From the NCBI GenBank assembly GCA_900752345.1, contig CAADVA010000212.1, forward strand, positions 1 through 10,987: 10,987 bases of DNA, in the 5' to 3' direction. Shown piece by piece: positions 1 through 5,600 of the stretch (its first letter is position 1; each line of letters opens with the position of its first letter). Made by a program: the position numbers and the translations under genes. The notes beneath the pieces are model-generated. The model did not search any database, was not told the DNA's origin, and saw only the letters and a program-made list of their open reading frames with translations. The stretch comes from an uncultured Collinsella sp. Its GTDB lineage: Bacteria > Actinomycetota > Coriobacteriia > Coriobacteriales > Coriobacteriaceae.

Positions 1-168
1 GCCTCGGCGGAAGGAATCAAGGGCTGGCGCTTGCGGCCGCACCGGGGCTGCGGGGGACGCAGAATACGGCTGGCTGCTCGGTTGGCTCCGGTGGGGGAGA
101 ACGGGGCGCCCCCGCGCGCCGGGGGGCGTTGGGCAATACGGCGCCGCAGGCCGGATCCCGGCGGCAGC

Positions 169-193
169 AAAAGGGCCCGCCGGCGGCGGGCCC
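169..193 (-). terminator. GC-rich hairpin with T4 on the minus strand
   Basis: A perfect 9-base inverted repeat (GGGCCCGCC at 173-181 and GGCGGGCCC at 185-193) encloses a 3-base loop. On the minus strand it is followed directly by TTTT (169-172), the layout of an intrinsic terminator for leftward transcription. No minus-strand gene is visible just to its right, so it may end a transcript from further right or simply be an intergenic hairpin. The surrounding 1-239 is extremely GC-rich and open in several frames, and I support no gene there. Confidence 0.45.
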
Positions 194-239
194 GAAGGGG
201 AGAATATGGGTTACGCATCGTTTCCGGAAAGGGGCATCC

Positions 240-470
240 ATGACAGAAGCCGAGCAGAACCAGATCTTCGATATCAGCTACGAGATGCGCGGGCTCGCGG
301 CGACGCTCCTCGCGGCATCCCGCGGCGACCTACAGGATCCGGACAGAATCGTCGAATATGCCGCAGGCCAAATCGACCGATTTGCCGACAATCTCGCGTC
401 ATGCATTACAGGAAAACCTTTCGACTCCGACGAGCGCCTTGATGGCCTTACGCCTAGCGGACGTTTTTGA
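240..470 (+). CDS. small hypothetical helical protein (76 aa)
   Basis: I do not recognise this protein. The start ATG at 240 is chosen because AAAGGGG lies about five bases upstream; the same frame is open further upstream only because that stretch is GC-rich and nearly stop-free. The 76-residue product begins MTEAEQNQIFDISYEMRG, is acidic, and looks largely helical (an Ala/Leu-rich stretch at residues 19-26 and an acidic helix at 33-52), with no signal peptide or membrane segment. A short soluble helical protein is all that can be said. The last residues (about 70-76, LTPSGRF) run into a stretch that may be a dispersed intergenic repeat, so the native C-terminus may have been replaced. It stands alone on the plus strand and converges with the 713-1404 pair. 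Confidence 0.5.
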   Translation: MTEAEQNQIFDISYEMRGLAATLLAASRGDLQDPDRIVEYAAGQIDRFADNLASCITGKPFDSDERLDGLTPSGRF

Positions 471-712
471 CGTTTGGCGGTTGCTCTGTGACATGATAAA
501 AGACCCCCAAGTAGCCCGGAAAGCACGCAAAGAGGCCTTAAAGCGAAAGGGCACCGCGTATGCGTTGCCCGCCACTTCGCATTGTAGCCGATTGCTTGAG
601 CGATTTTGATATGCAGCATTTTGACCCTGACGAGCGCTCGTCACTTTTTTGAACGGGACATTCGGAGGACAGAGGCCTTTTGACGTACGACGTTTACGTT
701 CCGGCGACGGGT
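471..712. other. gene-free interval between convergent genes
   Basis: I see no supportable gene here. The interval holds a 9-base direct repeat AGAGGCCTT (531-539 and 671-679) and the palindrome plus T-run listed separately. The part from about 460 to 620 is open in several frames on both strands. It gives me the impression of a dispersed intergenic repeat seen in Coriobacteriia genomes. That impression is from memory and unchecked. Confidence 0.4.
628..650 (+). terminator. perfect 16-base palindrome followed by T6
   Basis: TGACGAGCGCTCGTCA (628-643) is a perfect palindrome, followed after one C by TTTTTT (645-650). This is the form of a rightward intrinsic terminator. It lies about 160 bases beyond the stop of the 240-470 gene, so it may end that transcript or an unannotated RNA from 471-627. 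No T-run follows on the minus strand, so it is less likely to serve the 713-1404 pair. Confidence 0.55.
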
Positions 713-1090
713 CTACACCCCCACGTCGTTCTTGGTGAGGGTGTTGTCGAACGCCCAGACCCACCAGCGCAGGTGGTCCTCAGCCCCGTGGATGTCGTCC
801 TCCTCGTGGTAGTGCTCGAGCATGAGCTGGGTGCGCCACTGGCCGAAGCGAACGGTGTAGGTGGCCGTCTGGGCGTTCTGCACGATAGCCCCGAAGGGCT
901 CGATCTCGAGGATCTGATCGATGGTGAAACAGCGCCCGTCCGGCCAGCAGACGCGGATGGGGACCATGGTCCCGTCGGCGTTTGCGCGGGCGTAGACGTC
1001 GACGTACTGCTTGTGGACGCGCCGACCTGGCCTGTCGCCGCGGGCGCGCACCGTGATGCCGCCGCCGAAGTCCTTGGTGTGATCTGTCAC
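713..1090 (-). CDS. small protein of the type linked to Y-family polymerases, paralogue B (125 aa)
   Basis: The GTG start at 1090 is chosen because GTGA overlaps the TGA stop of the upstream gene by four bases, the usual mark of translational coupling. An ATG at 1147 would need a 61-base overlap. Residues 31-113 (DVYARANADGTMVPIRVCWP, then DGRCFTIDQIL and a late aromatic RWWVW) follow a pattern I know from short proteins encoded beside Y-family polymerases (dinB/imuB type) in Firmicutes and Actinobacteria, similar to DUF6504: beta strand, DGT.P, W.DGR.F.ID, Y.VR, E..RW.V. The molecular role of that family is not established. No polymerase gene is in this window. The charged N-terminus (residues 1-29) and C-terminus (114-125) look like loose extensions. 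The shared operon with the SOS box upstream suggests a DNA-damage role, by inference. Confidence 0.8.
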   Translation of the reverse strand: MTDHTKDFGGGITVRARGDRPGRRVHKQYVDVYARANADGTMVPIRVCWPDGRCFTIDQILEIEPFGAIVQNAQTATYTVRFGQWRTQLMLEHYHEEDDIHGAEDHLRWWVWAFDNTLTKNDVGV

Positions 1091-1404
1091 GCGGGCGTCA
1101 CCGCCATGCCGCTGCCACGCTCGACGAACCAGTCGCCGTGCTCCCACCAGACCGTCTTGCGCTGCTTTGCGATGCAGACGTCGTAGCGCACGCAGAGATT
1201 GCCGAAGAGGGCGCGGCCGAACTCGGAGCGGAAGTAGATGGACTCGACCTGCCAGGAGCGGCCGTCGGGCCAGGGGATGGTGACCGGGTCGGACGGGCCA
1301 CGGTCGGGGTCGTCGGTCCCGTTGACGTCCACCGGGATGTAGATGCGGCGGTCCTCCGTGGGGATGCCGCAGGTGCCCGCGAGGGAGTGCTTCTTCATGA
1401 TCAT
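1087..1404 (-). CDS. small protein of the type linked to Y-family polymerases, paralogue A (105 aa)
   Basis: First gene of the two-gene operon. ATG at 1404 follows GGGAGG by eight bases (an in-frame ATG two codons later is also possible). Residues 20-95 match the layout of the downstream gene: a strand (RIYIPVDVNGT), a Pro/Asp-rich loop, VTIPWPDGRSWQVESIYF, CVRYDVCIAK, then WWEHGDWFVE. The shared WPDGR, the YxV strand and the terminal aromatic motif suggest a diverged tandem duplicate. The family resemblance is the same as for the partner gene: short DUF6504-like proteins near Y-family polymerases, biochemical role unknown. Cysteines at residues 12, 71 and 77 do not form an obvious metal site. 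A promoter (1447-1475) and a near-consensus LexA box (1418-1431) precede it, so SOS induction is likely. The family name is from memory and remote. Confidence 0.8.
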   Translation of the reverse strand: MIMKKHSLAGTCGIPTEDRRIYIPVDVNGTDDPDRGPSDPVTIPWPDGRSWQVESIYFRSEFGRALFGNLCVRYDVCIAKQRKTVWWEHGDWFVERGSGMAVTPA

Positions 1405-1417
1405 ATGCCTTACCTCC

Positions 1418-1431
1418 CGTACACGTGTTCG
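1418..1431. promoter_or_regulatory. putative LexA (SOS) box
   Basis: CGTACACGTGTTCG matches the Gram-positive LexA consensus CGAAC-RNRY-GTTYG at all but one base; on the minus strand it reads CGAACACGTGTACG. It lies between the -10 element and the ribosome binding site of the 1087-1404 gene, overlapping the expected start of transcription, which is a typical repressor position. A half-site CGAACAT lies at 1477-1483, just upstream of the -35. Confidence 0.7.
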
Positions 1432-1446
1432 TGTTTTGCTTCTACC

Positions 1447-1475
1447 AGTATCGGCCGGGCGTTTGGTTTTGTAAA
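1447..1475 (-). promoter_or_regulatory. sigma-70 type promoter of the paralogue pair
   Basis: Read on the minus strand: TTTACA (1470-1475), 17-base spacer, GATACT (1447-1452). These match the consensus at 5 of 6 and 4 of 6 positions. Transcription should start near 1440, giving a leader of about 36 bases that contains the SOS box and the GGGAGG ribosome binding site. I see no equally good promoter for the divergent HNH gene. Confidence 0.6.
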
Positions 1476-1571
1476 GCGAACATGGTGTGGGGGTTGCGTG
1501 GTTGTGTCTGGGCGGGGTGGTAAAAGGGCGAGTGCTTGCGTTGGTCTATCATCTGATGCCAATACGAGCGA

Positions 1572-2339
1572 ATGGGAGCCATCTTGTTTACTTACTATCA
1601 TGTCGATAAATGGGGAAATCTCGTCGCCGTCGATCTGCTTCCCTACATCGTTGCGGCCGTTGTCTCGATTGTTCTCATCTGCTGCGTCGTCTCTCTGGTG
1701 CGAAGAGTCCTGGCGAATCCCTTTCACTACCCATACTTCGTCGAGCGGTTCGATGTCTCCGGCAGGCGCAACGTGAAGATCGACGACCTGATAGATCGCT
1801 TTATGCTCGAGCCCGCCAACTGGGAAAAGATAGTCGCGGAGCGCTCCTGCATCCAGGAGTGGAAAGCACAGCAGGAGGAATACCTGAAGACCTGCAGCCT
1901 GCGGAAGCGCCGGGAGCGGCAATACGCCGAGACACTCGACGACGCGCACGCGTTCCAGTTTGTCACGTGCCGTGAGCAGACACGCTACAGGCAGAGGAAC
2001 TACGTGAAGACGTCCTACAAGGTGTCCGTGGACGATAGCGTGATGGCCGTGAGCTGGGACTGGGTTGTGAACAGGCGAAACCGCCTCGCCGCCATTAACG
2101 ACGAAGCGACGCTCAGGGATTACCATGCTCGCAACCAGCGGAAGCTGATGACTAAACAGCTGCGCGAGCAGATAGCGCGAAGGGACAACTACACCTGCCA
2201 GATGTGCGGGAAGTACATGCCCGATGGTGTTGGATTGCACATCGACCATATCGTGCCGGTCGCTAGGGGCGGTAAGACCGTGCCGTCTAATCTGCAGGTG
2301 CTCTGCTCGAAGTGCAACGGGCGGAAGGGCGCGAGGTAG
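1572..2339 (+). CDS. membrane-anchored HNH endonuclease (255 aa)
   Basis: A putative DNA-cleaving nuclease of the HNH (treble-clef beta-beta-alpha-metal) fold. The C-terminal domain, about residues 195-253, has the classic layout: C209-x2-C212, H223-I-D225-H226, a GG turn, N240, C245-x2-C248-N249. The paired cysteines should hold structural zinc, and D225/H226 and N240 fall where the HNH catalytic residues lie. Residues about 22-43 form one hydrophobic membrane helix followed by RR, so the nuclease domain should face the cytoplasm. The middle (60-190) is charged and helical and I recognise no domain. ATG at 1572 is the first start after an in-frame stop at 1554 but has a weak ribosome site; TTG at 1584, five bases after GGGAG, is a real alternative. 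The gene diverges from the SOS pair and ends 11 bases before the convergent Mrr stub. Possible roles: degradation of incoming DNA at the membrane, or an abortive-infection effector (inference). Confidence 0.88.
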   Translation: MGAILFTYYHVDKWGNLVAVDLLPYIVAAVVSIVLICCVVSLVRRVLANPFHYPYFVERFDVSGRRNVKIDDLIDRFMLEPANWEKIVAERSCIQEWKAQQEEYLKTCSLRKRRERQYAETLDDAHAFQFVTCREQTRYRQRNYVKTSYKVSVDDSVMAVSWDWVVNRRNRLAAINDEATLRDYHARNQRKLMTKQLREQIARRDNYTCQMCGKYMPDGVGLHIDHIVPVARGGKTVPSNLQVLCSKCNGRKGAR

Positions 2340-2350
2340 CCGCTTGCTCG

Positions 2351-2536
2351 CTATTCTTCGAAGAAGTCCGTGTCCACGGCCTTGATTTCGTAAACCTGCC
2401 TTATGCTCACGCCGACACCGTAGTCGATCATGAGGCCGGCGAGCGCGGGGCCGTCGACGAGCACGACCGTCTGGCCGAGTAGACCTTCTGCATAGCGTCG
2501 TGCCTCCTTCGAGAACCGGGCAGTTGTGATAACCAT
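2351..2536 (-). pseudogene. C-terminal remnant of an Mrr-type restriction endonuclease
   Basis: The 61 residues VITTARFSKEA...VVLVDGPALAGLMIDYGVGVSI...YEIKAVDTDFFEE match the end of Mrr-type restriction enzymes: a strand with TT.RFS..A, then LIDG..L..LMI...VGVS, then a closing acidic D.DFFEE. An intact protein carries its PD-(D/E)xK catalytic residues (GxD and QxK) before this part, and they are absent. The same frame reads LGLMNIAR, TAG stop (2555-2557), then RVAAGR before the ATG at 2536, so some homology may extend above the apparent start. No convincing ribosome site precedes the ATG. I read it as a decayed gene rather than a functional small protein. It lies between the convergent HNH gene and the Type ISP gene on its own strand, so the Mrr gene was probably cut down when neighbouring modules came in. 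Confidence 0.75.
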
Positions 2537-2624
2537 CCGTCCCGCGGCGACACGCTATCGGGCGATGTTCATCAACCCCAATATGCAACGTCGCTATCCG
2601 CGAATCATGAATCCCCTTCAGCTG

Positions 2625-5600
2625 TTACTTCACCTTCCATGCGGCGGGCCAGTCGGCAGGCTGGGCCTTCTCGTTCAGGGCTGGCAACTCGTTAACGATA
2701 GCGATGGTCTCCATCGACACGGTCACGACGCGCTCGACCAGGTCGACGATATAGCGCGGGTCGTCGCTGTAGTCGTTGGGGTCGTTGACGATGCCCGACG
2801 CCTTGTCCTTGCGGACCTGATAGCGATCCATGAGCCAGCCGATGGCCGAGCGCCCATTGACGACGTACTCGTATGCCTCAAGCGGGATACCGCGCAGCGT
2901 CATGTTCTCGGCGACCTTGAGGACGGTCATGTCCTGGCCCTTGGGATGCTCTTCGTCCTTCTTGCACTTGCCGAACGCCATCTTGACCGTACGACCGGGG
3001 TTCGCCGAGTCGCCGTCCTCGACGATCGATGCCCATGGGTCAATCGTCTCGTAATCGAGATGAAGATGGGCGAGTTTTCGACCCGCCTCCGAGAACCTGG
3101 CAAAGTCCGCGGCGAGCGGGATGCGCGGCAACTCTTTCTTGAGATTCGATTCGAAGCGTTTGCGGTACTCGGGAGAATGCAGGATGCCGTAGACGTAGTA
3201 GAAAATATCGGTCTTGTTGAGCTCGATACCGCCATCCTTCTTATAGCGCTTCGGAAACGCATGCGGATAAACCTCACGAAAGACTTTGAGAGTCTCGTCC
3301 GTGATGGCGTCATGGCGTGAATAACTCTTCTCGGTATGGGTTGCACCGTCTCCGAACAGCGATGTCTGTCCACCAGGAGCCACATAGTCGTTTTCGTCAA
3401 ATAGGGTCGTACCCGTCTGCTCCTCCTCATACCAGTAGAGAGGAAAGCACTGAGAATCTCCGACGAAATGCAAGTCGGGCAGATTACTTGTCACCATTGC
3501 GCTCATAGCCGAGCCGCCGGTATACACGATACATAGGTTTTCAAGGCAACGGAGAGAGCCCTGCTGGTAGGTCATTTCGGCCCCGCCTTTTCCCGTTATC
3601 TTTGAGAGGATATTGGGCTGCTGGTAGGTCCTTTCGGCCTTTTCCCTCCCGCTTGCCGCGAGAGGGAAAAGGCGGGGCTGCTGGTAGGTCATTTCGTTCA
3701 TCACACGGTCGTAGTAAACCCATTGCTTGCAGAACGGCCTATACGACCCCATTACGACCTCGTCACGGTTATAGACTAGCCGCTCTCCCTTCCTGGCAGT
3801 ATCCTCCATGCGCCGTGTCCAGCTGAAGCGGATCGGATCATATTCAATTGCACGCCCCTCGCTCTTTGCAGCTTGAATCTCAGCGTCCATGTTCGTTAGC
3901 AGACGCTCCATTTGCCCCTGTACTCTCGAACGCGAGAATCCCCACGCCCAAGGGTCACGCTGCGTTTTAAGGCCCGCAGACCAGATGGTAAACATGCCGT
4001 AGGGAGGCTTTCTCTTCGTTATTCCTAGCGGCGCAAATTCATAGAACGAATCGTCGCGCTGGTTCAGCCAGTCGCCATATTTATCGGGTTCAATCGTTTG
4101 CCAATCAATATCACCATTGATTGCAAAATCTCGGATCAGCCTAAGCTTGTCCTCACGACTCAGATAGTCGCCGATATCGTGATAGTGAACAACCCCATGC
4201 TCTTTTGAGTCCGGGTTCTTAACCAACATAGTTATAGCGACGCCGATCTTAGCGCCGGCATCAAACACCTTACCGCCCTCACGCTTCCAGTCGGAAGTGT
4301 TCTGATTCCCCTTAAGGTTGAAGACGTAGATGCTGTTGAATTCTTCCACGAGCGATCGGCGGAACCCGTTGGAGGAAGATCCGTCAACCCATCCGCCGTT
4401 GCTTACGAAGCAGACAATGCCCCTCTCTTCGATTCGGTCGCTCGCCCACCTGAAGGCGCGGAAGTACGAATCGTAAAGCGAGTTCTTATTTGTCGCAGTC
4501 GTTTTCGCGACATACGTCTGCGCGATGCGGCTGTCGAGCGTCGGATACTTCTCATTCTGGTTATTGTCGTTGGCGCTCGTCTGGCCTACCGAGTAGGGCG
4601 GGTTGCCCACAATCACCCGGATCGGGAGCGCGTTCTGGATGCGCACGCGATCCGTGTTGTCATAGAACACCTCGTCATCGAGGGTGTTCGATTCCTCGGT
4701 CATCTGGAACGTATCGGTGAGCACCGCACCCTCGAACGGCTGATAGTCGCCGCCTATGCGGGCATGGTAGGCGTACTCGATATTCACCGTCATGATGTAG
4801 TACGCGAGCAACAGGATCTCGTTGGAGTGAATCTCGCGAGTGTACTTGCGCTTGAGTTTCTCGTCGGGGATGAGGTCGCTCTCGATGAGGTGCGCCATGA
4901 ACGAGCCCGTGCCCGCGAAGGGATCCAGGATGTGCACGCGGTCGTCGGCAAGCGACTGACCGAACTCGCGCTTGAGAACGCGGCCGGTCTCGCGGAGGAT
5001 GTAGTCGATGATCTCGGTCGGAGTGTAGACGACGCCCATTTTGTCCGAGGTCGCCTTGAACGCGACCTTGAAGAACTTCTCGTAGAGGTCGCGGATGAGC
5101 TGCTGACGCGCTGCATCCGACTGGATGGCGGCAGCGCGGCGGCGCACGCTCGCATACACGTCGTCGAGGACCTCGGAATCCGATGCCTCCTCAATCTTAT
5201 GCTCTTCGAGTACGCCCAGGAAACGTTCGATGGCGACGGACACGGGGTTCGACTTCGCAAACTCGAAGTCTCCGAACAGGGCGTCGAACACCGGGACGGT
5301 GATGATGTGCTGGGCGATCATCTCGACCGCATCCTGCTCGGTGATGCTGGGGTTTAGCGAGTCCTGAAGGCCGTGCAGGAACGTCTTGAAGCTACCGGAC
5401 ACCTCGTCGTTCTCGCGAACGAGTTTGCCGATACGCTCTATATGGCGCTGGGCGATCTTCGCCACGTCCTCGGCCCACTCGTCCCAGTAGATACGCGTGC
5501 CGCACTTCTTTACCAGCGTGGTCTTGACGGCCTTCTCCCAGCGCTCGACCGGGAAGAAGGTAAGCCTCATCTGCACGCCCTGCGTGATCTCTGCCGCCTT

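Noticed and set aside
31..243. Arg-rich plus-strand frame, and the Pro/Cys-rich minus-strand frame 17-241, at the left edge
   Set aside because: The stretch has almost no stop codons in any forward frame because of extreme GC content. The products are low-complexity and no ribosome site fits.
680..1186. Long plus-strand frame opposite the two paralogous genes
   Set aside because: It is rich in Val, Asp and Gly repeats as expected from antisense of biased codons; the minus strand has a ribosome site, promoter and paired start-stop overlap.
1410..2588. 392-codon open frame on the minus strand antisense to the HNH gene and across the Mrr stub
   Set aside because: The plus-strand frame has a clear HNH domain and membrane helix, and the Mrr stub uses another frame. 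The antisense protein is low-complexity, rich in His, Arg and Val, with no recognisable motif: a shadow of GC-rich codon use.
2526..3320. Plus-strand frames of 150-280 codons opposite the Type ISP gene (also 4764-5357, 5373-6206, 6294-6815, 7167-7727)
   Set aside because: All lie antisense to an intact 1685-residue multidomain enzyme with every catalytic motif in place, and none shows a domain of its own.
3561..3696. CRISPR array
   Set aside because: Only three copies of a 19-base unit, spacers mutually similar and containing inverted repeats, and the whole stretch is coding sequence of the Type ISP enzyme.
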